DNA from: Pseudarthrobacter chlorophenolicus
GTDB lineage: Bacteria; Actinomycetota; Actinomycetes; Actinomycetales; Micrococcaceae
NCBI RefSeq assembly: GCF_000962805.1
Contig: NZ_JZTW01000009.1
Span: 62,001 to 126,000 of the forward strand
Direction of reading: 5' to 3'
Length of the DNA stretch: 64,000 nt
The notes under the pieces were generated by a model. The model was not told the origin of the DNA. It did not search any database and saw nothing but the letters and a program-made list of their open reading frames with translations. The position numbers and the translations under genes are program-made. Numbering within the stretch: position 1 is the stretch's first letter; each line of letters begins with the position of its first letter. Shown here in pieces: positions 1-8,622 of the stretch.

Positions 1-1199
1 AGTTCCGCCGCGGTGACGGTGTTGGAGTCCACGATCAGGTCGCGGAATCCGGGAGCGAACCGTTCAAGCTGGGCCGTCACGGACTCGGTCATGTCCTTGG
101 TGGACCCGGCAGGAACGTGGCAGTAGGTCCACAGCGTGTGCCGTCCTGCGGGTGCTCGGGTGGCGTCGAAGCGTGAGGGCTGTGCCACCAGGACATATGG
201 GCGGTCCGGGTGCCGTCCCGCGGTCACCTCATTTTCCGAGCGTGCAATTTCCTCGCGTGTCCCGCCCGCGTGCACGGTTCCCGCGTCAGCCAGTCCGGCG
301 GCCTGCCAGGGAACCGGACCGGACAGGATGAAGTCCACCTTGCAGGAGCCGTTTCCGTAGCGGAAGGATTCCAGCGACGACCGGTAGCGTGGCGGCAGCG
401 CGTCGCCGGCCATGCCGGCGAACCCGCGCGGGGAAACGTTGAGCAGGGATGCCTGCGCGGGCGGAAGGTCGGCGAGCCGGTCCACCGGGGTGTCCGTGTG
501 GATGAGCCCGCCGTGGTCCCGGATGTCCTGTGCCAGCGCAGCCGCGATGGCCGCGGAACCGCCCACCGGAATGGGCCATCCGCCCGCGTGGCCCAGTGCT
601 CCCAGCATCAGGCCCGCGCCGGAGGCCGCCAGTGAGGGTTGGTGGGAGATGGCATGCGCGGCCACTCCACTCAGGAGCGCCGGGGCCTTGTCTTCCCGGA
701 ACCTAAGGTTCCACAGGTGGGATCCCTGCTCTGCGGTCCGCGCCCCGAAAATCCCGGCGGCCACCGGATTGCTGGGGATCCGCAGCAGCTGGTCCTGGGT
801 GAAATCCATGATGTCCGCGGTCCGGGCAACCAGCGGCGCCATGAGGTGCCGGTACGCAGCGCCGTCTTTCCCCAGCTCGAACGCCGTCCTGTCCAGTGAC
901 CGGTATGCCAGGGCGGCCCGGCCGCCGTCCAGCGGTGAAGCGTAGGAGAGTTCAGGAGTGACCAGGTCCACCCGGCGTGCGAGCTCGAAGGCCCGGAAGA
1001 AGGGGGAGGCCAGTGCCATGGGGTGGACAGCCGAACAGACGTCATGGAAGTGGCCCGGCTGCATGAGTTCGGCGGTGCGGGTACCGCCGCCGATTGACCC
1101 GGCAGCCTCGAAGACTTCAACGGACAGGCCCGCGCGCGCCATGATGGCCGCAGCCGCAAGTCCGTTGGGTCCTGCACCGACCACGTTGACATCAGGCAT
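1..1199 (-). CDS. NAD(P)/FAD-dependent oxidoreductase, phytoene-desaturase-like (C-terminus outside window)
   Basis: The reading frame runs from ATG at 1199 off the left edge, so about 399 codons are visible and the C-terminus is missing. The N-terminus carries a Rossmann FAD-binding motif (VVGAGPNGLAAA, residues about 6-17), then an acidic residue ending beta-2 (VEVFEA) and a GG-T-R stretch (SIGGGTRTAE). This layout is typical of the phytoene desaturase/amine oxidase superfamily. The likely activity is FAD-dependent oxidation or desaturation of a hydrophobic substrate; the substrate cannot be told. The ATG overlaps the last 8 nt of the upstream membrane glycosyltransferase gene, so the two are probably translationally coupled. 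Alternatives are a carotenoid-modifying enzyme or a generic FAD oxidoreductase. Confidence 0.8.
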   Translation of the reverse strand, partial: MPDVNVVGAGPNGLAAAAIMARAGLSVEVFEAAGSIGGGTRTAELMQPGHFHDVCSAVHPMALASPFFRAFELARRVDLVTPELSYASPLDGGRAALAYRSLDRTAFELGKDGAAYRHLMAPLVARTADIMDFTQDQLLRIPSNPVAAGIFGARTAEQGSHLWNLRFREDKAPALLSGVAAHAISHQPSLAASGAGLMLGALGHAGGWPIPVGGSAAIAAALAQDIRDHGGLIHTDTPVDRLADLPPAQASLLNVSPRGFAGMAGDALPPRYRSSLESFRYGNGSCKVDFILSGPVPWQAAGLADAGTVHAGGTREEIARSENEVTAGRHPDRPYVLVAQPSRFDATRAPAGRHTLWTYCHVPAGSTKDMTESVTAQLERFAPGFRDLIVDSNTVTAAE

Positions 1200-2652
1200 G
1201 GGTGGATTCCTTCCAGTGCAGCAGCGACCCGGACGTCCGGCGGAAGTCCAGGCGAAGCCGGTCGGATGCGTTGCTGAACGGGCCGCCGTGCGGATCATCA
1301 AGGTTGTGCCGGCGGATGGGGTCGTAGCGGGGATCGTAGATATCCCAGATGACCCGGGCCATAAGGTAGGCCAGCGCAATCATGTGCGCTGCCACCGCCA
1401 GCACGTAGTAGGGCATGTCCAGGTTGTGCTGGGAGGAGCCCGCGCTGGTCACCTGCCCAAGGTACATCCACACCGCGGCCCAGTGCAGGCCCTCGATTCC
1501 CTGCCACACCAGGAAATCCCGCCACTTTGGACGGGCCAGCGCAAGCAGCGGAATGAGCCAGAGCACGAACTGGGGGGAATAGGCCTTCCCCGTCAGGACG
1601 AAGGCAGCCACCAGCAGGAACACCAGCTGGGCCAGGCGCGGCCGGCGCGGAGCAGACAGGGCAACGACAGCGAGCAGGATGCACGCTAGGGCGAACAATC
1701 CGGTGGACAGCAGGTCAGTTGCATCCGGGCTGATGACGGGCCGCTGAAGCTTGGCCGCCACAAGGTTGTAGGCGAACCACGGCGAACCATATCCAGCGTC
1801 CTGGCTGGCGTTAAATTGGAAGTAATAGGCCCAGCCCGCGGGATTAGCTGCTGCGAACGGAAGATTGACCGCTGCCCAGCTGACCGCCGCGGCGGAGGCG
1901 GTGGCGAGCAGCGGCCGGAATTTTCCGGTCCGTACGGCCAATAGGAGGATGGCGGCGGGGAACAGGAGGGCATAGGCGTTGGCCGCTACCGCCAGTCCGG
2001 TCAGGATTCCGGCCGCGACGGGACGCTGGGCGGCAAAAAAGTACATGCCGACGGCCAACAGGCATACAGCCCAGAGGTCCCAGTTGACGGTGCCCGCCAA
2101 GACCAGGCCGGGCGCCACGGCCACCATGGCCGCATCCCACGGACGGCGGGCAGAAATCCGGGCTGTAGCAAGAACGGCAATCATTGCGGCCACGGCGAGC
2201 AGGACGGCGTTGATGTCGAAGAAAGCCAGCACCCGGGCATCGGAGATGCCCTGGCCCGGGACCAGCAGTGATGTCACACCCGCAACAAGGCCCACCACAA
2301 CGGGGTACTCGAAAGCGCTGCTGACGACGGGGAAGGCGCCATCGGCAAGGCCCCGGTTGCGGAACAGCTCGGGAAGGTCGGAATAGCAGGTGGCGTAAAA
2401 CTGCGTGGGGGATTCCCATCCGTACGCCCGGCAGTACCCCTTAACAAGGATTCCCAGGAGGGCGGCAGCGAGGGTCAGCAGAATCAGCACACGATCCACG
2501 GTGAACGGGCCGGGGGATACCACTCCCGGCTCCGATCTGCGCCCCAGCGGTCCGCCCACCAGCTCGGTGAAGTTCCGGAGCAGCACGTCGCTGCGGCTGG
2601 GAACAACCAGCCTGGACCGTCCACGGTGCCCCCGGGGCTCGGTGTCCTGCAT
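1192..2652 (-). CDS. Polyprenyl-phosphate-sugar-dependent (GT87/DUF2029-like) membrane glycosyltransferase
   Basis: A 486-residue polytopic membrane protein with roughly ten hydrophobic segments after a cytoplasmic N-terminus of about 50 residues. An early periplasmic loop (YCRAYGWESPTQFYATCYSDLPELF) contains the acidic and aromatic residues typical of GT-C folds. The family (GT87, DUF2029, mycobacterial arabinan/mannan enzymes) moves sugars from polyprenyl-phosphate donors to envelope glycans on the outer face of the membrane. I chose ATG 2652 rather than 2691 because the upstream candidate start lies inside a GC-rich inverted repeat (2669-2700) and because of a purine-rich GGGAAC stretch directly before 2652. 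The acceptor is unknown. The gene overlaps the downstream FAD oxidoreductase by 8 nt. Confidence 0.72.
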   Translation of the reverse strand: MQDTEPRGHRGRSRLVVPSRSDVLLRNFTELVGGPLGRRSEPGVVSPGPFTVDRVLILLTLAAALLGILVKGYCRAYGWESPTQFYATCYSDLPELFRNRGLADGAFPVVSSAFEYPVVVGLVAGVTSLLVPGQGISDARVLAFFDINAVLLAVAAMIAVLATARISARRPWDAAMVAVAPGLVLAGTVNWDLWAVCLLAVGMYFFAAQRPVAAGILTGLAVAANAYALLFPAAILLLAVRTGKFRPLLATASAAAVSWAAVNLPFAAANPAGWAYYFQFNASQDAGYGSPWFAYNLVAAKLQRPVISPDATDLLSTGLFALACILLAVVALSAPRRPRLAQLVFLLVAAFVLTGKAYSPQFVLWLIPLLALARPKWRDFLVWQGIEGLHWAAVWMYLGQVTSAGSSQHNLDMPYYVLAVAAHMIALAYLMARVIWDIYDPRYDPIRRHNLDDPHGGPFSNASDRLRLDFRRTSGSLLHWKESTHA

Positions 2653-2668
2653 GTTCCCGAGCTTACAG

Positions 2669-2700
2669 CCCGCCCCCGGGCGGGAAGCCACGGGGGCGGG
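2669..2700 (-). terminator. GC-rich inverted repeat, possible terminator
   Basis: CCCGCCCCC at 2669-2677 is exactly complementary to GGGGGCGGG at 2692-2700, separated by 14 nt. It lies just after the stop of the 45-aa ORF and before the glycosyltransferase start. There is no T tract, so it could be an intrinsic terminator of the T-less actinobacterial type or only a stem in the mRNA leader. Confidence 0.4.
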
Positions 2701-2702
2701 TG

Positions 2703-2840
2703 TCAGCGCAGGCCTCCCATTTGCTGGTGCATCAGTGCGAAGGCGTCGTCGCGGCGCTGTTCCAGCAGCCGGCTGTTGAACCCGGCCTGGGCCGGCCTAC
2801 TGCGGATGCGGGCCAGGAGCTTGCGAATTATTCGGATCAA
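2703..2840 (-). CDS. Small basic protein, 45 aa, unknown function
   Basis: The ORF starts at TTG 2840 and reads MIRIIRKLLARIRSR... to ...MHQQMGGLR. The start is supported by an unusually complete Shine-Dalgarno sequence, AAAGGGGGTGAT (2845-2856 on the complementary strand), 4 nt upstream of TTG; a GTG overlapping the SD is a less likely alternative. The first 15 residues form a strongly cationic amphipathic helix (Ile/Leu on one face, Arg/Lys on the other), followed by an Arg/Glu/Asp-rich segment. No family is recognised. It could be a small membrane-surface or nucleic-acid-binding protein. It precedes the GT87 gene and may share its transcript. Confidence 0.5.
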   Translation of the reverse strand: MIRIIRKLLARIRSRPAQAGFNSRLLEQRRDDAFALMHQQMGGLR

Positions 2841-3186
2841 GGTAATCACCCCCTTTGGAAGGTGCAAGGAAGATTTTGGGCACGGCAAATAGAGCCATTG
2901 CCGAAAGGGAATTTGGGCATAAGGAATCACCGAAAATGGCGCATCGAAATTCGGTGAATCAGGCGGCAATTAAATGCGTGCCCGGATAAACGGGAATACC
3001 GTCAGAAGGAGGCAGGACCCGGATGCGGCCGCGGGAGGAACGGGCACCTGTGCAGGGGAAGCCAAGGCAACCCCGGCAGGCCGGCAATAGCGGCATGCAC
3101 AGGGCACGGCTCTCAGCTAAATTACACTCAGGCTTCCGGCAGGTCCGGCATCAGGCAATCCGCCGCCAATGCAGCGGGATCACGGG
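2841..3186. other. Intergenic stretch with an inverted repeat
   Basis: No convincing gene. It contains an exact 8-bp inverted repeat, TCACCGAA (2927-2934) and TTCGGTGA (2950-2957), about 90 nt upstream of the 45-aa ORF start. This could be an operator or an RNA stem. A 55-codon Arg-rich plus-strand frame (3023-3190) has a nearby AGAAGGAGG but poor spacing and no family signal, so it is not called. Confidence 0.35.
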
Positions 3187-3282
3187 CTAGTGGCCGGCGC
3201 GGCCCTGCGGAAAGTGCACCTCGTGCGCGGAAGCCGGGGCAGCGTTGACGGCCACATTCCATTCGCCAGTCAAAGTCATCAT
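3187..3282 (-). CDS. Candidate small protein, 31 aa, unknown function
   Basis: Two in-frame ATG codons at 3282 and 3279 follow AAGAGGAGG with about 7 nt spacing, one of the best ribosome-binding sites in this end of the window. The frame encodes MMTLTGEWNVAV, continues through an Ala/Pro/Ser/His stretch and ends QGRAGH before TAG. There is no membrane segment, no Cys and no recognised precursor-peptide motif. It sits downstream of and co-oriented with the histidine phosphatase, 164 nt after its stop. It could be a genuine small protein, a leader peptide or a chance ORF; the SD is the main argument. Confidence 0.42.
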   Translation of the reverse strand: MMTLTGEWNVAVNAAPASAHEVHFPQGRAGH

Positions 3283-3446
3283 TCTCCCAACCTCCTCTTC
3301 TTTCATTCGCGGCATCGTGGGGATGCCGCAGCACGGGCAATGCCCCGGCAGAAAAGTCCTGGGGCTAGGAATAAAGGTACACCACGAATTACGCTGCGGC
3401 CATCCTTTTGTGCACGAAAAACATAAATTCTTTAAGGAACTGGTTT

Positions 3447-4031
3447 TCAGAGTCCCCAGCGGACAATTGCGGGAGTTTTCTTATCCCATCCGAGCGTGCA
3501 TACCTTTGCCGTGCCGAGGACGAAATGCCGGCCCTCAACCGGAGGCAGTTCCAGCCAGCGTGCCGTCAGGATGCGGGAAAAATGCCCATGGGCCACCACC
3601 AGCACGTTGTCCATTCCCGATTCGAGGACCCGGCCGATGATCTTGTCAGCCCTCGCCGCCACTTCGTCCAGGCTCTCGCCATTAGGCACCCCGTTGGTCC
3701 AGATCAGGTAGTCCGGGTTGTCCTTGCGGATGAGGTCGGAGCTGATGCCCTCGTAGTCACCGTAATTCCATTCGACGGCGAGGGGTTCGTGCTGGGCATC
3801 AGGGAAGCCCGCCAGCTCAGCCGTCCGGCGCGCACGGCGCAACGGGGACGTGAGGACCAGGTCGAAGTCAACGCCATCCAGTACCTTGCGGGCTTCAACG
3901 GCCTGCTGTTCACCTTCAACGGTGAGCGGCAGGTCCGTGAGCCCCGTGTACTGGCCGCTCTTGGACCACTCCGTCTCCCCGTGGCGGAGGATCCAGAGCT
4001 GGGGGCGCGGGGCGAGGGCGGGATTGGTCAC
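3447..4031 (-). CDS. Histidine phosphatase family protein (phosphoglycerate-mutase-like)
   Basis: A 194-residue protein with the catalytic RHG motif near the N-terminus (LRHGETEW, residues about 15-22), the second-half Arg/Glu region (SPLRRARRT) and the second catalytic His (VVAHGHFSR, about 147-155). These define the broad-specificity histidine phosphatase fold, which forms a phospho-His intermediate and hydrolyses phosphomonoesters. Length matches the small cofactor-dependent PGM-like enzymes of actinobacteria; the substrate cannot be predicted. GTG 4031 overlaps the stop of the CCA-adding enzyme gene by 4 nt (GTGA), so the two are translationally coupled. Confidence 0.9.
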   Translation of the reverse strand: MTNPALAPRPQLWILRHGETEWSKSGQYTGLTDLPLTVEGEQQAVEARKVLDGVDFDLVLTSPLRRARRTAELAGFPDAQHEPLAVEWNYGDYEGISSDLIRKDNPDYLIWTNGVPNGESLDEVAARADKIIGRVLESGMDNVLVVAHGHFSRILTARWLELPPVEGRHFVLGTAKVCTLGWDKKTPAIVRWGL

Positions 4032-5536
4032 TTGGACTCCTCAACGTGGGACGGTACGACGCCGGCGGGGGACTCTCCGTCCGCCGGTTCGGCAGGTGCT
4101 GCTTCAGGCTGTTCGGCCCACCAGCGGAGGAGCCTGGCCTCCGCGTCGTCGGCGGCCAGTGGTCCATGCTCCATCCGCTCATTGAGGAGGAACTTGTAGG
4201 CCCTGCCCACAACCGGTCCGGGCTTGAGGCCCAGCAGGGACATGATTTGCGCCCCGTCCAGGTCCGGGCGGACCGCCTCCAGGGACTCCTGTTCACGCAG
4301 CGCCGCGATCCGTTCCTCGAGGTCGTCGTAGGCGAAGGACAACCTGTCGGCCTTGCGCTGGTTGCGGGTGGTGACGTCGGAGCGGGTAAGGCGGTGCAGC
4401 CGCTCCAGCTGGGGCCCGGCATCGGTGACATAGCGGCGGACGGCTGAATCGCTCCACCCGGCGTCCCCGTAGCCGTAGAAGCGCATGTGCAGTTCCACCA
4501 GGCGGGCCACGGACTTGATGGTGTCGTTGTCAAAGCGCAGGGTTTTCATCCGCTTCGTGGTGAGTTTGGCACCCACCATGTCGTGGTGCCGGAAGCTCAC
4601 CGCGCCGCCCTGTTCGAAGCGGCGCGTAGCCGGCTTGCCGACGTCGTGCATCAACGCCGCGAACCGCAGGACGAAGTCGGGGCCGGGGACGGGTCCTTCC
4701 GCGTCTGTTTCAAGAGCCGCCGCCTGCTCCAGAACCTGCAGCGAATGCTGGTATACGTCCTTGTGCCGGTGGTGTTCGTCAGACTCGAGCCGGAGCGCGG
4801 ACACCTCGGGCAGCACAAACTCGGCGAGGCCCGTGTCCACCAGCAGGTCCACACCCACGCGGGGGCGGGCGCCGCAAATGAGCTTGACCAGTTCGTCGCG
4901 GATCCGCTCGGCGGAAATGATGCCGATCCGTTCGGCCATGCCGGTCATGGCCTTGCGGACGTCGTCGTGGACGGACACACCCAGCTGGGATGCGAACCGG
5001 GCGGCCCGCATCATCCGCAGCGGATCGTCGGAGAAGGACGCCTCTGGCGACCCCGGCGTCGCCAGTACGGAGGCGTGGAGGTCCCGGACCCCGCCGAAGG
5101 GATCCACCAGTTCCATGGACGGGAGTTTCAGGGCCATGGCGTTGATGGTGAAGTCGCGGCGCAGCAGGTCGTCAGTTAGCGATGATCCAAAGGCCACCAC
5201 GGGCTTCCGGGAGTCTGGATCGTAGGCCTCGGCCCGGTAGGTGGTGATCTCGATCTGGAATCCGGCCTTGCGCATGCCGATGGTTCCGAAGGCGCGGCCG
5301 ATTTCCCAGAAGTTGTCCGCCCACTTCTTAATAAGGGCAACTGTCTGGTCCGGGGTGGCGTCGGTAGTGAAGTCCAGGTCCGGCGAGGTCCGGCCGAGAA
5401 AGAGATCACGCACGGGGCCGCCCACCAGCGACAGTTCGTGGCCGGCGTCGACGAAGCGCTGGCCAAGCTCCAGGACCACCGGGTCCACCTGGAAATCGAC
5501 GGTGTGGGAATCAGTCTTGTGATGTGCGTGCGCCAT
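4028..5536 (-). CDS. cca: CCA tRNA nucleotidyltransferase
   Basis: This 502-residue enzyme adds or repairs the 3'-CCA of tRNAs from CTP and ATP. The class II nucleotidyltransferase head is clear: GGPVRDLFLG (about 39-48), the metal-binding DLDFTTDA (about 54-61) and RRDFTINAMA (about 124-133). These are followed by the tRNA-binding helical neck and an HD-domain motif (LMHDVGKPATR, about 300) typical of the HD-containing actinobacterial form. The C-terminal 20 residues are low-complexity (Glu/Ala/Pro). The need for the enzyme is visible locally: tRNA-Ile and tRNA-Leu in this window do not encode CCA. The gene is divergent from the NUDIX hydrolase. Confidence 0.95.
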   Translation of the reverse strand: MAHAHHKTDSHTVDFQVDPVVLELGQRFVDAGHELSLVGGPVRDLFLGRTSPDLDFTTDATPDQTVALIKKWADNFWEIGRAFGTIGMRKAGFQIEITTYRAEAYDPDSRKPVVAFGSSLTDDLLRRDFTINAMALKLPSMELVDPFGGVRDLHASVLATPGSPEASFSDDPLRMMRAARFASQLGVSVHDDVRKAMTGMAERIGIISAERIRDELVKLICGARPRVGVDLLVDTGLAEFVLPEVSALRLESDEHHRHKDVYQHSLQVLEQAAALETDAEGPVPGPDFVLRFAALMHDVGKPATRRFEQGGAVSFRHHDMVGAKLTTKRMKTLRFDNDTIKSVARLVELHMRFYGYGDAGWSDSAVRRYVTDAGPQLERLHRLTRSDVTTRNQRKADRLSFAYDDLEERIAALREQESLEAVRPDLDGAQIMSLLGLKPGPVVGRAYKFLLNERMEHGPLAADDAEARLLRWWAEQPEAAPAEPADGESPAGVVPSHVEESK

Positions 5537-5682
5537 AGTTACTTAAGCTTGGCAGAAACCGGGGGCACGGCAGGCCAAAAAGTCCGTCAAGATCCGTGGG
5601 ATTCACGGGCCGCCGCGAAACTGCGTCATATGCCGTCCATGTTTGCGTCATGTTCCGGTCATCACGAACGGGCAACAGTCGT

Positions 5683-5696
5683 TAGAGTGGACTCCA
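5683..5696 (+). promoter_or_regulatory. -10-like element placing the transcription start at the NUDIX ATG (leaderless)
   Basis: TAGAGT at 5683-5688 fits the actinobacterial TAnnnT -10 consensus and ends 7 nt before the ATG at 5696. No Shine-Dalgarno precedes that ATG. Together these suggest a leaderless mRNA. The -35 region is not recognisable. Confidence 0.4.
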
Positions 5697-6244
5697 TGGC
5701 CCATCCAGTACCGAGCGCTCCAGGCAGGAGGACAAACGCACCATTGCCGTCGGCAATCGGTGCGCACGTTGCCCCTGCCACGCACTCGGCGCCTGCGTCG
5801 CTGCCAACGGTGGAGGAAGTTTCCGCCGGCGGCGTGGTGGTTGACACGTCCGACGCCGAGCTTCGGGTTGCGATTATCGCCCGCCTTAACCGCGGGGGAC
5901 GACTGGAGTGGTGCCTGCCCAAGGGCCACCCGGAGGGCAAAGAGAACAACGAAGAGGCTGCGGTCCGCGAAATCGCCGAGGAAACCGGCATCGAGGGCAC
6001 CATCCTGGCCCCCCTGGGCAGCATCGACTACTGGTTTACCGTCAGCGGCCACCGCGTCCACAAGACAGTGCACCACTACCTGCTGCGTGCCACCGGCGGT
6101 GAACTGACCATCGAGAACGATCCCGACCAGGAGGCCGTGGACGTTGCCTGGGTTCCCATCCAGGAGCTGGCCAGGAAGCTTTCATTCCCCAATGAGCGGC
6201 GCATCGCCGACCTCGCGCGTGAGGTCCTGCCCGGCCACCTCTGA
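5696..6244 (+). CDS. NUDIX hydrolase
   Basis: A 182-residue protein whose core matches the Nudix box GX5EX7REUXEEXGU: GHPEGKENNEEAAVREIAEETGI, with the metal-binding REIAEE helix. The first 40 residues are Ala/Pro/Ser-rich and probably disordered. Substrates in this family are nucleoside diphosphates linked to another moiety; this actinobacterial neighbour of the CCA enzyme and MurJ genes has no assignable substrate. I chose ATG 5696 because the Nudix fold begins soon after it and a -10-like hexamer suits a leaderless start there. GTG 5687, in the same frame, is an alternative. Confidence 0.88.
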   Translation: MAHPVPSAPGRRTNAPLPSAIGAHVAPATHSAPASLPTVEEVSAGGVVVDTSDAELRVAIIARLNRGGRLEWCLPKGHPEGKENNEEAAVREIAEETGIEGTILAPLGSIDYWFTVSGHRVHKTVHHYLLRATGGELTIENDPDQEAVDVAWVPIQELARKLSFPNERRIADLAREVLPGHL

Positions 6245-6302
6245 CGGCGGAAAGGCCCGGCGTGCAGCGGCGTTGCGGTGTTAAGCGCCTCCGGGTGAGA
6301 CG

Positions 6303-8459
6303 ATGAACTCGATGTCAGCTACCAACTTTCCTTCCGACAATGCGGGCCGGACCGGCAATGCCGCGCCGGAAGGCCTCCCCGAAGAACCTGCGGCTCCGGC
6401 CACCGCGCCAGCATCTTCAGGAGCCAGCGAAACCCGCTCCAGCGCCATCATGGCCGCCGGTACCCTGGTGTCCCGGTTCCTGGGCTTCGGCAAGACCTGG
6501 ATGCTCGGAACGGCCCTGGGCCTCGGCTCCACGGTCAACGACACGTTCATCAATGCCAACAACCTGCCCAACCTGATTTTCCTGCTGGTGGCCGGCGGTG
6601 TCTTCAACGCCGTCCTGGTGCCGCAGATCATCAAAGCCAGCAAGGCTCCGGACAGGGGAGCGGACTACATCAGCCGCCTCCTGACCCTTGCAGTCCTGCT
6701 GTTGCTGGGTCTCACTGCACTGGTGACGCTGGCTGCGCCGCTTGTCATCGACATCACCACGCAGGGATACAGTCCGCAGCAGAAGGCCCTGGCCGTCACC
6801 TTCGCATTCTGGTGCCTGCCCCAGATTTTCTTCTACGGCCTGTATGCCCTCCTCACCCAGGTCCTCAATGCCAACGGGGCTTTTGGGCCTGCCATGTGGG
6901 CGCCCATCCTGAACAACCTGGTGGCCATTGCCGGCCTGGGGATGTTCATCTGGATTTTTGGCACCAATGAGATCAGCCCGCACACCCTGGATAACTGGGG
7001 GTCCACGCAGACGCTGTTCGTGGCAGGGTTCTCCACCATCGGTGTGCTGGCCCAGACGGCCATCCTGATGATTCCGGTCTTCCGGCTCAAACTTGGCCTC
7101 CGTCCACGGTTCGGGTGGCGCGGCGTGGGACTCGGCCAGGCAGCCAAGCTGAGCGTGTGGACCCTGCTGACGGCCGCCGTCGGGCAGCTCGCCTTCCTGT
7201 ACGTCATGCGCATCGCCACGATTCCCGGCGCCGAACGCCTCCGCCTCGCGCAGGCGGACAATCCAGCCGCGGACATGCTGCCCGGCAACGCCGTGCTGGA
7301 GGTGGCCAGCCAGCTGTACCTGCTGCCACATTCGATCATCGCCCTGTCCCTGGCCACGGTCCTCTTCAACCGGATGACCCGGGCTTCCCAGGACGGCAAC
7401 CGGGCGGAGCTGCGGGATGCCCTCTCCCACGGCCTGCGGACCATGGCCGTGGCCACCGTCTTCGGCGCCCTGGCACTCTTTGCCCTGGCCGGACCGCTGG
7501 GTATGTTCTTCTCCGGCGGCTCGCGTAACGACGGCGTCATGCTGGCCCAGACGCTCACCATCCTGGCTCTGAGCACGCCATTCATGAGTGCCAACTTCAT
7601 GATGTCCCGCGTCTTCTACGCCAATGAGGATGCACGCACCCCGTTCTACGTCCAGCTGCTGCTCGCCGTGGTGTACGTGGTGGGGGCCTTTGCCATCCAG
7701 TTCATGCCGGTGGGCCAGATCATCTATGCAATCGCCGTCCTGTACATGGTGGGCAATATCCTCTCCGTGGTGATCAGCGCGTTCTTCCTGCGGCGCCTGC
7801 TCGGCAACCTGGACGGTCCGCGGATTGCCAATGCCTATATCCGCATGGGCTATGCCGCACTGGGCGCGGCGATCGCGGGCGCCGGCGCCCTGTGGCTGAT
7901 GGGCAGCTACAGCCCGGACGGCTTCGCCTGGAGCGGCCGCATCCAAGCCCTGGTGACGCTCATCGTCGTGGGCCCCGTGATGCTGTCCGTGTACTTCCTG
8001 CTCCTCAGGCTGTTCCGCGTCTCCGAGCTGACGGACATGCTCCGGCCCCTGCTCGGACGGCTTGGACGTGGCGGCCAAGTGGCGCCCGCAGCGGCAGGCG
8101 GGGTCCCGCCGTCGTCCGCTCCCGAGGGCACCCCCTCAGTGGAAGCCGGGCCGGCAGCGGAGCGTCCCGCCCGTGCAACCACCTCGGTGGACACTGGCCT
8201 CATTCCGCGCATTTCCGGCGAGTTTGATGCCGTGTCGTTCAGGGCAGGTCCGGAGCCTGAGCGGGAATCCTCCAGCGCGCAGTACGACGACGGCGCCTCG
8301 GGACCGGACGACGGCAGCTACCTGCCCGGAGAGGAGCAGTCCAGCACTGCGCGCGGCGGATTGCTCCGCGAGCAGATTCCGCTGCCGGGCCGGCGTACTT
8401 TCCAGGGCAAGGCGGGCCAGAACCCCTATTTCAGCCGCCGGCGCCCCCGGAAAAAGTGA
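6303..8459 (+). CDS. murJ: Lipid II flippase MurJ
   Basis: A 718-residue membrane protein of the MATE/MOP superfamily that moves lipid II across the membrane for peptidoglycan synthesis. The N-terminal ~45 residues are low-complexity. The first helix carries the family's conserved segment (SAIMAAGTLVSRFLGFGKTWML), followed by about 14 hydrophobic helices to residue about 575. The last ~140 residues are a polar, Pro/Ser/Glu-rich cytoplasmic tail ending in a very basic RRRPRKK. Mycobacterial MviN (Rv3910) continues from its membrane part into a pseudokinase; here that part is a separate gene 163 bp downstream. The start ATG follows a weak GGGTGAG. Confidence 0.93.
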   Translation: MNSMSATNFPSDNAGRTGNAAPEGLPEEPAAPATAPASSGASETRSSAIMAAGTLVSRFLGFGKTWMLGTALGLGSTVNDTFINANNLPNLIFLLVAGGVFNAVLVPQIIKASKAPDRGADYISRLLTLAVLLLLGLTALVTLAAPLVIDITTQGYSPQQKALAVTFAFWCLPQIFFYGLYALLTQVLNANGAFGPAMWAPILNNLVAIAGLGMFIWIFGTNEISPHTLDNWGSTQTLFVAGFSTIGVLAQTAILMIPVFRLKLGLRPRFGWRGVGLGQAAKLSVWTLLTAAVGQLAFLYVMRIATIPGAERLRLAQADNPAADMLPGNAVLEVASQLYLLPHSIIALSLATVLFNRMTRASQDGNRAELRDALSHGLRTMAVATVFGALALFALAGPLGMFFSGGSRNDGVMLAQTLTILALSTPFMSANFMMSRVFYANEDARTPFYVQLLLAVVYVVGAFAIQFMPVGQIIYAIAVLYMVGNILSVVISAFFLRRLLGNLDGPRIANAYIRMGYAALGAAIAGAGALWLMGSYSPDGFAWSGRIQALVTLIVVGPVMLSVYFLLLRLFRVSELTDMLRPLLGRLGRGGQVAPAAAGGVPPSSAPEGTPSVEAGPAAERPARATTSVDTGLIPRISGEFDAVSFRAGPEPERESSSAQYDDGASGPDDGSYLPGEEQSSTARGGLLREQIPLPGRRTFQGKAGQNPYFSRRRPRKK

Positions 8460-8622
8460 CGTCGACGCTGTTTCTGCGCTTCGTTCTCCGCAGCCGCCCA
8501 CCCTCAATCGGCTAGGATCGGAAGGGTACAGGGGGAAGTTGTATCCGGGAGACCGCCGTATTGCCGTCCGCGGACGGCAGGGTCATCCATGCCGGAAATC
8601 CCGGAAAATCTAGGAGGAACAC

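Noticed and set aside
3023..3190. 55-codon Arg-rich plus-strand ORF after AGAAGGAGG
   Set aside because: SD spacing is long (about 10 nt), composition is that of random GC-rich sequence, and it overlaps the better-supported minus-strand 31-aa ORF.
3408..4199. 263-codon plus-strand frame
   Set aside because: Antisense shadow of the histidine phosphatase gene.
6417..8078. 553-codon frame antisense to murJ
   Set aside because: Shadow frame, strongly biased to His/Gln/Gly, no start signal, fully overlaps murJ.
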